From Chloroflexota bacterium (GTDB lineage: Bacteria > Chloroflexota > Limnocylindria > QHBO01): a stretch of 13,060 nt of DNA. The first letter of the stretch is position 1. Each line of letters starts with the position of its first letter. Location: the NCBI GenBank assembly GCA_020848055.1, contig JADLBB010000123.1, forward strand, positions 1 to 13,060. The letters run 5' to 3'. A program made the translations under genes and the position numbers. Below, in pieces: positions 1 to 6,817 of the stretch. The notes beneath the pieces are model-generated. The model had not been told where the DNA came from. It saw only the letters and a program-made list of their open reading frames with translations, and ran no database searches.

Positions 1-165
1 CTCGATGCCACCGACGTCAGCGTGACGCTCGATGGAGGCGCCTCGGTCGAGCTGTCCGCGAGCGGCACGGTGGTGGGGACGGCGTCGGGCGCCGCCACGC
101 TCACAGTCGCTGGCGATGCGGCCGTCGAGGTCGAGACCTCGGGCGGGGCAACAGTCAGCCAGTGA
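1..165 (+). CDS. C-terminal end of a GIN/DUF2807-type (adhesin-head-like) protein, partial
   Basis: The open frame enters from the left edge and stops at TGA 163-165; 54 residues are visible. They are rich in Gly, Ala, Ser, Val and Thr in an alternating pattern (for example VTLDGGASVELSASG, then ASGAATLTVAGDAAVEVET), which is the look of the beta-helical repeat of putative auto-transporter adhesin head GIN domains (DUF2807). Proteins of this family are usually exported or lipid-anchored and have no known enzymatic role. The signal peptide would lie outside the window, so localisation cannot be seen. The stop overlaps a GTG of the next reading frame, but the next gene more likely starts at the Shine-Dalgarno-led ATG at 201. 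The family call rests on composition and repeat rhythm only. Confidence 0.6.
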   Translation, partial: LDATDVSVTLDGGASVELSASGTVVGTASGAATLTVAGDAAVEVETSGGATVSQ

Positions 166-186
166 GCCTCGAGATCGGAGGCAGGT

Positions 187-193
187 GGAGGGA
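187..193 (+). promoter_or_regulatory. Shine-Dalgarno site that decides the start of the first CPBP gene
   Basis: GGAGGGA lies 7 nt before ATG 201. The frame is open upstream to a GTG at 162 that overlaps the preceding stop, but the strong SD and the better membrane-protein N-terminus after 201 (MIRRHPFIAYYV) favour ATG 201. Confidence 0.7.
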
Positions 194-200
194 ACTTGAG

Positions 201-977
201 ATGATTCGACGTCACCCGTTCATTGCCTACTACGTGCTCGCCGTTGCGACATCTCTCGCCCTGGGCATGCTCCTGAACCTTTCCCTGGTTTTCGGGCTGC
301 TCGCTTTGTTCGGTCCCGCCGCCGCGGCCTTCGCGGTCCGTGCGGCGACCGACGGAAGGCGCGGTGTCGCCGCCCTGTGGTCGACGACGACGCGCTGGCG
401 AGTGCGCCCAGCGTGGTATCTGGCCGCCGTTGGACTGCCTCTCATTGGCTACCTGATGGGCCATGCCGCCTACGTCCTGGCTGGGAACCAGCCTCTCTCG
501 CTTCCGGGACCCATCGCGCCGATCTCCCTCCTGCTGTTCGTCCTGGTCATCGGCGAGGAGATCGGGTGGCGCGGATTCCTGTTGGCCGGGCTGCTCCGCG
601 ATCGGTCGCCGCTGGTGGCGACCGCGATCGTGGCCGTCGCCTGGGCGATGTGGCACAGCCCCCTGTACTTCGTGCCGGGCATGCCGTCGTACGGGCAGCC
701 CTTCATCGCCTTCGTGGCATGGGTGATCCCGATCTCGTTCCTGCTCACCTGGCTGTGGTTGGGCACGCGGAGCGCGTGGCTGGCGACGGTGATGCACGGC
801 GCACTGAACCTGGGTGCTGCCATCGCCTTTCCACTCACCACCCCAGCTGACCTGTTTGCGTTCAGCGCGATCGGGATGAGCGTCCTCGCCGCGGTGGTCG
901 TCATCCCCAACTGGTCGCGCTTCACCGCGGTGCAGCCGCACGCAATGGCCGTCTCCCGAGCCGAGGTTCGAACGTGA
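201..977 (+). CDS. CPBP family intramembrane metalloprotease (CAAX protease/bacteriocin-processing type)
   Basis: This 258-residue, strongly hydrophobic protein has about six to seven predicted membrane segments. It carries the three CPBP (ABI) signatures: EExxxR (E119, E120, R124 in GEEIGWRG), a WxxWH box ending at H152 (AWAMWHSP), and HxxxN (H199, N203 in MHGALN). These Glu and His residues are the proposed metal-binding active site of the family, which includes CAAX-end proteases and bacteriocin-immunity or maturation proteins, so the core is intact. The substrate cannot be told from sequence. It follows the GIN-type gene in the same direction and may be co-transcribed with it. The start was chosen by the GGAGGGA site 7 nt upstream. 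A second CPBP gene lies at 4503-5426 but is not obviously a recent duplicate. Confidence 0.88.
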   Translation: MIRRHPFIAYYVLAVATSLALGMLLNLSLVFGLLALFGPAAAAFAVRAATDGRRGVAALWSTTTRWRVRPAWYLAAVGLPLIGYLMGHAAYVLAGNQPLSLPGPIAPISLLLFVLVIGEEIGWRGFLLAGLLRDRSPLVATAIVAVAWAMWHSPLYFVPGMPSYGQPFIAFVAWVIPISFLLTWLWLGTRSAWLATVMHGALNLGAAIAFPLTTPADLFAFSAIGMSVLAAVVVIPNWSRFTAVQPHAMAVSRAEVRT

Positions 978-1058
978 TTCCCCGGCACGAGGGCCCGCCG
1001 ACCAATCGCCTGCACTCGCCAGCTTCTTGGTTGGTGAGCAACTTGGAGGTAACTCGCC

Positions 1059-1493
1059 ATGGCGACCATCGAGCACCAGATTGACATCGAAGCTCCTGCA
1101 GGGGCCACGTGGGCCGTCCTCACCGACTTCGCGCGCTACCCGGACTGGAATCCCTTCATGCGCGCCGTCGATGGCGAGCCGAGCGTGGGCCGGCAACTCA
1201 CCATCACGATCACGCCGGGGCGCCGCTCGATGACGTTCAAACCGGTCGTCCTTGCCCACGAGCGCGGCCAGGTCATCCGCTGGCGCGGACGATTCCTCTT
1301 GCCCGGAGTCTTCGACGGCGAGCACGAGCTGCGAGTGGAGCCCATCGGCGTGGGTCGATCACGGTTCACCCAGCGGGAACGATTCACCGGCGTGCTCGTC
1401 CCCATCCTGGCTGGGATGCTGAAGGACACTGGGCGTGGCTTCGAGGACATGAACAACGCACTCAAGCAGCGCGTCGAGGCCGGCCGCGGCTGA
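1059..1493 (+). CDS. SRPBCC (START/Bet v1-like) domain protein
   Basis: The 144-residue protein begins with the typical SRPBCC opening, an IEHQIDIEAPAGATWAVLTD strand-helix stretch followed by FARYPDWNPF (residues ~28-37), as in polyketide_cyc2/SRPBCC proteins. The remainder, alternating strands and a long C-terminal helix (MLKDTGRGFEDMNNALKQRV), fits one complete helix-grip domain. Such proteins bind hydrophobic ligands in a central cavity; some are cyclases or lipid carriers and many have no known ligand. The start ATG has a perfect GGAGGT at 1045-1050 with 8-nt spacing. The gene is separated from the upstream CPBP gene by 81 nt and from the histidine kinase downstream by 63 nt, all in one direction. 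No substrate can be inferred. Confidence 0.85.
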   Translation: MATIEHQIDIEAPAGATWAVLTDFARYPDWNPFMRAVDGEPSVGRQLTITITPGRRSMTFKPVVLAHERGQVIRWRGRFLLPGVFDGEHELRVEPIGVGRSRFTQRERFTGVLVPILAGMLKDTGRGFEDMNNALKQRVEAGRG

Positions 1494-1556
1494 CCCGTAG
1501 TCAAGCGGCTCGGCGCGTGGCAGGATCGGCGCGTCAGATCACGGAGGACGGCCCGC

Positions 1557-3350
1557 ATGACGAGCCCGCCGCCGATGGGGGCGGCCGTGGACCGAAGCGA
1601 TTCGCTCATCGAGTGGAGCGATCCACGACTTCCCGTGCTCATCGCACCGTTGGCGCTGATCGTGGCGATCCTGGCCGAGCTCTCACTGGCCCATGCCGGC
1701 GTCCCGGCCGACGGGATCGCCAGCGATGCTGCCACCGGCTCCGCCTTCGCCCTGTCCGGCTTGGTGGCATGGCGCCTGCGCCCGACGAGCGACGCCGGTC
1801 GGATCATGACCGCACTCGGCTTCGCGTGGTTCTTCGGCGACTTCCTCTTCGCACCGGTGCCACTCGTCGGACCGCTGTCGTTGTTGCCGCAGGCTGCCGG
1901 CCGCGTCCTGTTCGCCTGGCTGCTGCTCTCGTTCCCGACCGGACGCCTGGGGTCGACCCTGCACCGCTGGGCGGTCGGCATGATCGCTGGCCTCGCCGCG
2001 ACGCTGGCCGGGTTGCAGCTCGTCACGATCGATCCGGCGGACCTGTGTGCCTGCCCGTCAAGCCCGTTCGCCATCGCGGCCGGCAGCAACCTCGCCACCC
2101 ACCTGGAGGCCGTGTCAGCCACGGTGGGGATCGGCATGACCGTCATCCTGGTTCCGCTCGTGGTGCGGCGCGCGGTGATCGCGTCCGGGCCGGCTCGGCG
2201 CACCCTCATCCCGGTCCTGGCGGGCGGTGCCTTCGCCCTGCTGTCGGTGGCTCCCGACCTGGTCACGCGACTGACCGGCCTGTCGGTCGAGCCCATCGGC
2301 TGGCTGCCGATCGTGTATGCCGCCTTGCCGATCGGCTTTCTGATCGCCCTGCTTCGCTCGCGGATGGCGCGCGGCGCGGTCGCCGATCTCATCGTCCGAC
2401 TGGGACAGCTGCCAACGCCCGAGCACCTGCGGCCGGCACTCTCGAGCGCCCTCGGCGATCCATCGCTCGAGGTCCTGCGCTGGGACCCGCTGAGCGGCTC
2501 ATATCACGACCATGAGGGACAGGTCGTCGACCCTTCGACCGTCGGCCCGACACGCGCTGTTGCGCTGCTCGAGACCGATCGCGGTCGAGTGGCTGCCATC
2601 GTGCACGACGCCTCCCTGCTCGACGAGCCGGGACTGGTGGCCTCGGTCACCGCCGCCATGCGGTTGGCGGTCGAGAACGAGCAACTGCAGGCCGAGGTCC
2701 GCGCGCAGCTGGAGGACGTCCGCGCCTCACGACTCCGGATCGTCGAGGCGGCCGACACGGAGCGCCGACGCGTCGAGCGCAACCTCCATGACGGCGCCCA
2801 GCAGCGGTTGGTCGCCCTGTCCCTCGCGCTGCGCCGCGCCCAGGCCCAGGTCCCGCCCGATGCGGACGGCGAACTGAAAGCCACCCTGGGGAGTGCCTCC
2901 GACCAGTTGGCCAGTGCGCTCGCCGAGTTGCGTGACCTGGCGCGCGGCATCCATCCGGCCATCCTGACCGAGGCCGGGCTGGGGCCGGCGCTTCGCGCGC
3001 TCGCTCGTGAGTCACCGATTCCAGTCGATCTGACGCTCGAGCTCGAGGAGGTGCTCCCCGACGCCGTGGCCGTGGCCGCGTACTTCGTTGTGGCCGAGGG
3101 ACTCGCCAACGTTGCCAAGTATTCGGCAGCCGAGCACGCCAGCCTGCGCGCCACATCGGACGGTCGTCATCTTCGCGTCGAGATCACCGATGACGGCACC
3201 GGTGGCGCCGACCCGGAGATCGGATCTGGACTGCGCGGGCTGGCCGATCGCCTCGCGGCTCTCGGCGGCCGCCTGGAGGTCAATAGCCCACGGGGTGAGG
3301 GCACGCGGCTGGTGGCCGAGGTGCCCATCGACCCGGGCGGTGCGAGGTGA
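1557..3350 (+). CDS. Membrane sensor histidine kinase, HisKA_3/NarL-partner type
   Basis: This 597-residue protein has about eight hydrophobic segments in residues ~25-265, a degenerate GAF-like linker (~270-360), a coiled-coil stretch (~370-405), the HisKA_3 phosphoacceptor box ERNLHDGAQQRL with H411, and a C-terminal HATPase domain. ATPase landmarks are N518 in EGLANVAKYS (N box) and D545-D546-G547 followed by SGLRGLADRLAALGG (G boxes). All key residues for autokinase activity are present. The sensor part is unclassified; it contains a DLCACPSS stretch between membrane segments, which is similar in place to Cys pairs seen in related kinases, but its role is unknown. The SD GGAGG at 1543-1547 is 9 nt from the ATG. 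The gene overlaps the response regulator by 4 nt (GTGA), implying translational coupling and a cognate pair. Confidence 0.93.
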   Translation: MTSPPPMGAAVDRSDSLIEWSDPRLPVLIAPLALIVAILAELSLAHAGVPADGIASDAATGSAFALSGLVAWRLRPTSDAGRIMTALGFAWFFGDFLFAPVPLVGPLSLLPQAAGRVLFAWLLLSFPTGRLGSTLHRWAVGMIAGLAATLAGLQLVTIDPADLCACPSSPFAIAAGSNLATHLEAVSATVGIGMTVILVPLVVRRAVIASGPARRTLIPVLAGGAFALLSVAPDLVTRLTGLSVEPIGWLPIVYAALPIGFLIALLRSRMARGAVADLIVRLGQLPTPEHLRPALSSALGDPSLEVLRWDPLSGSYHDHEGQVVDPSTVGPTRAVALLETDRGRVAAIVHDASLLDEPGLVASVTAAMRLAVENEQLQAEVRAQLEDVRASRLRIVEAADTERRRVERNLHDGAQQRLVALSLALRRAQAQVPPDADGELKATLGSASDQLASALAELRDLARGIHPAILTEAGLGPALRALARESPIPVDLTLELEEVLPDAVAVAAYFVVAEGLANVAKYSAAEHASLRATSDGRHLRVEITDDGTGGADPEIGSGLRGLADRLAALGGRLEVNSPRGEGTRLVAEVPIDPGGAR

Positions 3351-4003
3351 GCCACCGGGTCGTTCTCGCCGACGACTCCCTGCTGGTCCGCGAAGGCATC
3401 GCCCGCGTCCTGGCCGACGCCGGCTTCGACGTGGTCGGACAGGCCGGCGACGTCGACGGGTTGCTGACGCTCGTCGAGTCAACCCGGCCGGACGTGGTGT
3501 TGCTCGACATCCGGATGCCGCCGACGTTCACCGATGAGGGCCTCCGCGCACTCGCAACGATCCGCGATCGATTCGGCCCATCCATCGGCGTCCTGGTCCT
3601 TTCGCACCACACCGAGGCCGCGTTCGCCCTCCGTCTGCTGAGCGATGGCGACGCCGGCACCGGCTACCTGCTCAAGGATCGCATCGCGGACCTGGAGGAT
3701 CTCGCCGATGCGGTGCGCCGCGTCGCCCGTGGCGGGACGGTCGTCGACCCCGCCGTGGTGGGCCCGTTGCTCGAGGCACGCCGCAACAAGCCCGACCGCC
3801 TGGCCGAGCTGACCGAGCGCGAACGCGAGGTGCTCGGACTGATGGCCGAAGGGCGCTCGAACCAGGCCATCGCGGGCCGCCTGTTCGTGACGCCGAAGAC
3901 GGTCGAGGCGCACACCGCCTCCATCTTCTCGAAGCTCGACCTGCTCCCGGCTCCCGACGACCACCGTCGCGTCCTGGCGGTGCTGGCCTTCCTCGAGGCG
4001 TGA
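3347..4003 (+). CDS. NarL/FixJ-family response regulator with LuxR-type HTH
   Basis: The 218-residue protein has an N-terminal receiver domain (~1-125) with acidic pocket D9-D10, phosphoacceptor D54 in VVLLDIRMPP, and K110 in GYLLKD. A LuxR/GerE helix-turn-helix follows at ~152-218 (LTEREREVLGLMAEGRSNQ, then VTPKTVEAHTASIFSKL). It is predicted to be the DNA-binding output of the overlapping upstream kinase. The start is GTG 3347, inside the kinase stop (GTGA overlap), with no separate SD, so translation is likely coupled. Its target genes are not evident; no repeated operator was found near its promoter region. The gene ends 8 nt from the stop of a convergent receiver-only gene. Confidence 0.95.
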   Translation: MSHRVVLADDSLLVREGIARVLADAGFDVVGQAGDVDGLLTLVESTRPDVVLLDIRMPPTFTDEGLRALATIRDRFGPSIGVLVLSHHTEAAFALRLLSDGDAGTGYLLKDRIADLEDLADAVRRVARGGTVVDPAVVGPLLEARRNKPDRLAELTEREREVLGLMAEGRSNQAIAGRLFVTPKTVEAHTASIFSKLDLLPAPDDHRRVLAVLAFLEA

Positions 4004-4011
4004 GCGGCCGA

Positions 4012-4365
4012 TCAACCGGCCAACAGCGACCTGATGGCGTCTCCCGTCAACTCGTCCTTGCGGATGAACCCGGACGCCGCCGATGCCCCGATTCGACCGC
4101 CATAGACCGATGCGTCCCGGCTGGAGATCAGGATGATGCGGATCGGCGGCTTGATCGCCGCGAGTTGCTCGGCCACGCTCAGGCCGTCCATGTCGGGCAG
4201 GCCGATGTCCAACAACACGCCATCGGGGTGCAGGCTCCGTGCAAGCGTCAGGGCGACACGACCATTCGCCGCCTCGCCGGCGACCGTGAGACCCTCGGCC
4301 TCGAGCAACCGGCGCGCCTCGAGGCGAAACGGGGCGTGGTCGTCGACGATGAGGACGCTTGGCAT
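4012..4365 (-). CDS. Stand-alone receiver-domain response regulator
   Basis: The 117-residue protein is a complete receiver domain and nothing else: acidic pocket D8-D9 (LIVDDHAP), phosphoacceptor D53 in GVLLDIGLPDMDG, hydroxyl residues S81/S82 and K103 (FIRKDEL). It has no output domain. The frame is open upstream to 4584, but the conserved domain begins at ATG 4365, preceded on the coding strand by GAGGA with 7-nt spacing; this start was chosen. The gene is convergent with the kinase/regulator operon, with 8 nt between stops, and divergent from the CPBP gene at 4503. Single-domain receivers act as phosphate sinks, phosphorelay intermediates or protein-interaction switches; association with the neighbouring kinase is an inference from proximity. 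Confidence 0.9.
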   Translation of the reverse strand: MPSVLIVDDHAPFRLEARRLLEAEGLTVAGEAANGRVALTLARSLHPDGVLLDIGLPDMDGLSVAEQLAAIKPPIRIILISSRDASVYGGRIGASAASGFIRKDELTGDAIRSLLAG

Positions 4366-4502
4366 GTGGCCATCCTCGCGGTCATGCCTGCCTTCCGCCA
4401 ACAGGGCTAACCCCAATCGGCTTGTCGGGCGCGCTCCAATGCCTCCGGCCAGCCGGGCGCCCCATGGTTGTGCCTGTTCGCACACCGCACGAGGGATTCG
4501 AC

Positions 4503-5426
4503 ATGGCCCGTCTCGCGCAACCAATCGCATCGCCATCGACCTGCACGGACTCGCTGAGCCGCGGGACACTGATCGCCGCTGCAACCATCGGCACCCTGGT
4601 CATCAGCCGCCTGCCGGAGATCGTGCTGCGCGAGGGTTTGGGTCTCTCCACGCCCTGGCTTCCACTGAGCACCGTCGCCATCGCCGCGCTCCTCTGGCTC
4701 GGTGCCCGCATGGCGCGACCGCTTGCGCCGCTGTCGGGCTACTTCGCGGTCATGACCGCGGTCTCCGCGCTGCTGGCGGCCCTGCCCGTCCTGTTCGAGT
4801 CGCCGACGTGGGCGCAGCTCACGCCACCCTCGGCCGGGCCGATGGTCGTGCTGCTATCGGAGCGACTCGTCCTCGGCGCCATCGGGCTGGCATTCGTGAT
4901 CCTGCTGATACTGGTGGGTGGACGAGCCGAAGCCGAATACTTCCGGCTGCGAAGCAGCGCTCCGTCGACGGCCGAGGCGCTCGGAGAGACGCGCAACTGG
5001 TCGGTTGCCGGACTGGTGGCGATCGTGATGCTGGTGGCGTTGACCGCCCTGGCGATGGCGCCCAGCTTCCCGTCGAAGGTGGACCTCGGGGCGGCGGCGC
5101 CGTTCCTGGTGATGGCGGTCCTGGCCGCCGCCCTCAACTCGTTCTGGGAGGAGGCGGTGTTCCGCGCCGCCCCGTTGGGCCGACTGGCACCCCCAATCGG
5201 CGCCGGGCCGGCGATCATCCTCCTGGCCACCTGGTTCGGGCTCGGCCACTTCTACGGCGGCGCTCCATCAGGACCGATCGGCGCGGTGATGGTCACGCTG
5301 GTCGGCGTGGTCCTCGGGCGCGCCATGGCCGACACGCGCGCGCTCGCCTGGCCGTGGGCCATTCACTTCAGCATCGATTTGACGATCTACACCGTCATCG
5401 CACTGGCCGCCATGCCGGGTGCCTGA
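4503..5426 (+). CDS. CPBP family intramembrane metalloprotease
   Basis: The 307-residue protein has about eight hydrophobic segments. CPBP signatures are at E216-E217 and R221 (WEEAVFRAA), H249 (WFGLGHFYGG) and H288 with D292 at the HxxxN/D position (WAIHFSIDL). The putative metal-binding residues are therefore intact. The frame is open upstream to 4359, but ATG 4503 has a GAGGGA site (4491-4496) 6 nt upstream and gives a normal N-terminus, so it was chosen. The gene is divergent from the stand-alone receiver gene, sharing a 137-nt intergenic region. Members act as CAAX-type proteases, toxin-immunity or bacteriocin-processing proteins; no substrate gene is visible here. Its 3' end overlaps by ~30 nt the decayed tail of a broken antitoxin frame on the opposite strand. 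Confidence 0.87.
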   Translation: MARLAQPIASPSTCTDSLSRGTLIAAATIGTLVISRLPEIVLREGLGLSTPWLPLSTVAIAALLWLGARMARPLAPLSGYFAVMTAVSALLAALPVLFESPTWAQLTPPSAGPMVVLLSERLVLGAIGLAFVILLILVGGRAEAEYFRLRSSAPSTAEALGETRNWSVAGLVAIVMLVALTALAMAPSFPSKVDLGAAAPFLVMAVLAAALNSFWEEAVFRAAPLGRLAPPIGAGPAIILLATWFGLGHFYGGAPSGPIGAVMVTLVGVVLGRAMADTRALAWPWAIHFSIDLTIYTVIALAAMPGA

Positions 5427-5586
5427 CTGGTGCGCTCCTGCATGACGACGCAGACGCGGATCGCCGACGCGACGGTGCGCTGAAGGCGGCAGGCGTGCCT
5501 AGCTCGCTGCGCGAACGCCCCTGCCGGCGTGCCAACCGCTCCGCCTGCGCGAACACCTCATCGGGCACCGAGATCGCCGTCTTCAT
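5395..5586 (-). pseudogene. Truncated RHH (CopG/MazE-like) antitoxin remnant
   Basis: The first 29 codons (5500-5586) read MKTAISVPDEVFAQAERLAR followed by RQGRSRSEL, a classic ribbon-helix-helix antitoxin start of the type found in MazE/VapB-like antitoxins. After SEL, where homologues continue with an aromatic residue and the second half of the domain, the frame changes to low-complexity Pro/Ser/Arg sequence and runs 32 nt into the antisense of the CPBP gene. No partner toxin follows. It is therefore a 3'-truncated or frameshifted remnant. The ATG is preceded by a -10-like CATACT with a 6-nt gap, so it may once have been leaderless. A short functional orphan peptide is possible but less likely. 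Confidence 0.6.
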
Positions 5587-5599
5587 ACCCGCAGTATGA
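5583..5599 (-). promoter_or_regulatory. Palindromic operator/-10 region of the antitoxin remnant
   Basis: TCATAC-ccgca-GTATGA is a perfect 6-bp inverted repeat with 5-nt spacer. It overlaps both the start codon (ATG 5586-5584) and the -10-like CATACT (5598-5593) on the minus strand. Position and symmetry fit an autoregulatory RHH operator; binding is inferred. Confidence 0.45.
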
Positions 5600-5700
5600 C
5601 CAACTCGTCCAGCCGGACGCCCGGGGTCACGCGCCGCTCGCCGACCTACTCAACATCCGCCCCACACCCGACGAGCCACAACCCCGCTCGGGCATCGGAT

Positions 5701-5728
5701 TCTAGCGGCCAGATGCTAGAGTGCCGCG
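5701..5728 (+). promoter_or_regulatory. Leaderless-type promoter with palindrome upstream of the Usp-Rieske operon
   Basis: TAGAGT at 5717-5722 matches TANNNT, placing the predicted transcription start at 5729, exactly on a GTG codon. No convincing -35 box is seen around 5694-5699. TCTAGC (5701-5706) and GCTAGA (5715-5720) form a perfect 6-bp inverted repeat with an 8-nt spacer that overlaps the -10 box, so it could be a repressor site. Both roles are predictions. Confidence 0.5.
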
Positions 5729-5782
5729 GTGACCACGCAGCCTCGACCACGATTCGGCGTGCACATGCGCGGCTCGACATGA
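5729..5782 (+). CDS. Possible leaderless 17-residue leader ORF overlapping the Usp-Rieske gene
   Basis: GTG 5729 opens a frame reading (M)TTQPRPRFGVHMRGST and stops at TGA 5780-5782, overlapping the ATG of the Usp-Rieske gene (ATGA). The predicted transcription start falls on the first base of this GTG. The Usp-Rieske ATG itself has no Shine-Dalgarno site, so translation of the short ORF could deliver ribosomes to it by termination-reinitiation. The peptide matches no family I recognise and may have no function of its own. Alternatively, the first 50 nt are simply a 5' UTR. Confidence 0.4.
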   Translation: MTTQPRPRFGVHMRGST

Positions 5783-6813
5783 CCTACCGCACGATCGTCG
5801 TCGGCACCGATGGCTCGTCCACCGCCCGCCTGGCGGAGGGACGGGCCGCCCAGCTGGCGAAGGCGCACGACGCGCGGCTCATCATCGCCACTGCCTACCG
5901 CGGCGACGCGGACCGAGCGGCGGAGGTCCTTGCCGCCTCTGCAGATGCGGCGCGCGAGGCATGGCCGAGGGTCGAGGTCCGCGCCGTTCGGGGCGAGCCC
6001 GCCGAGGCGATGGTGGCCCTCTCGCGGGACGAGGGGGCCGATCTCCTGGTGGTTGGCAACAAGGGCATGACCGGACGCGTGGCGTTCCTGCTCGGCAGCG
6101 TCCCCGACCTCATCTCGCACAGCGCCCCATGCGACCTCCTGATCGTCAGGACGTCATCGGGCGACGCCGCGGATCGCGCCGGGAAGGCGTACCGCCGCAT
6201 GCTCGTCGCGACCGATGGATCGTCCACGTCGCTCCAGGCCGTTCGGTTGGCGCACCGCCTGGGCGAACGCATCGGCGCGATGCCGGTCCTGTTCTACGCC
6301 GGCCATCCGAAGACCGCCGACATCGTGTTCGCCGAGGTGGCGCATGCCTACCTCCCGGCCGGAATGCTGCAGCGGTCCTCGAGCCGGGGTGAGCCCGCCG
6401 ATGCGATCTGCCGGATGGCGCAGGTCGAAGATTACGACCTCATCGTGCTCGGGAACCGAGGCATGCTTGGCGGCCGGTTCCACTTCGGCACGATCCCGAA
6501 CAGGGTGTCCCACCAGGCGCCGACCGACCTGCTCATCGTCAAGACCACCTCCTCGGAGATCGATGATCTCGCGAACGGCGAAGGGGCGGTCGTGCGGATC
6601 GATGGCGCGTCGATCGCGGCCTACCGCGATGATGCGGGGACCGTGCACCGACTCTCGGCGCGCTGCCCGCACATGGGCTGCATCGTCGGCTGGAATGCCG
6701 ACGATCGGACGTGGGACTGCCCATGCCACGGCTCACGGTACGACGCTCTCGGCGCAGTGATCCACGGCCCCGCCACGACGGGGCTCGCGAGCGCCGACGA
6801 AGCGGCGGACTGA
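5779..6813 (+). CDS. Usp-Usp-Rieske fusion protein (tandem universal stress domains with C-terminal [2Fe-2S] domain)
   Basis: The 344-residue protein has three parts. Usp domain 1 (~1-137) opens MTYRTIVVGTDGSS and carries the ATP-binding G-2x-G-9x-G-S motif (G93, G96, G106, S107). Usp domain 2 (~138-275) opens YRRMLVATDGSS and has a similar motif one residue shorter (G225, G228, G237, T238). The C-terminal ~60 residues form a small Rieske domain: CPHMGC (C296, H298, C301) and CPCHGS (C314, C316, H317, G318), with 15 residues between H298 and C314. C296, H298, C314 and H317 are the cluster ligands; C301 and C316 match the disulfide pair of bc1/b6f-type Rieske proteins. No signal peptide or membrane segment is seen, so it is probably cytoplasmic. 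The frame extends upstream to 5596, but homology begins at ATG 5779. The next gene follows after 4 nt. Confidence 0.9.
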   Translation: MTYRTIVVGTDGSSTARLAEGRAAQLAKAHDARLIIATAYRGDADRAAEVLAASADAAREAWPRVEVRAVRGEPAEAMVALSRDEGADLLVVGNKGMTGRVAFLLGSVPDLISHSAPCDLLIVRTSSGDAADRAGKAYRRMLVATDGSSTSLQAVRLAHRLGERIGAMPVLFYAGHPKTADIVFAEVAHAYLPAGMLQRSSSRGEPADAICRMAQVEDYDLIVLGNRGMLGGRFHFGTIPNRVSHQAPTDLLIVKTTSSEIDDLANGEGAVVRIDGASIAAYRDDAGTVHRLSARCPHMGCIVGWNADDRTWDCPCHGSRYDALGAVIHGPATTGLASADEAAD

Positions 6814-6817
6814 TCCG

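Noticed and set aside
1136..2392. Long minus-strand open frame (418 codons) opposite the kinase
   Set aside because: Low-complexity Arg/Ser/Thr composition and no start signal; antisense shadow of the kinase gene.
1109..2515. Long plus-strand open frame (468 codons) across the SRPBCC and kinase genes
   Set aside because: Arg/Pro/His-rich translation without domains; it is an out-of-frame shadow of two well-supported genes in G+C-rich DNA.
4133..5599. Plus-strand open frame of 488 codons over the receiver and CPBP genes
   Set aside because: No domain, extreme Arg/Gly content, and overlaps two genes with clear motifs and SD sites.
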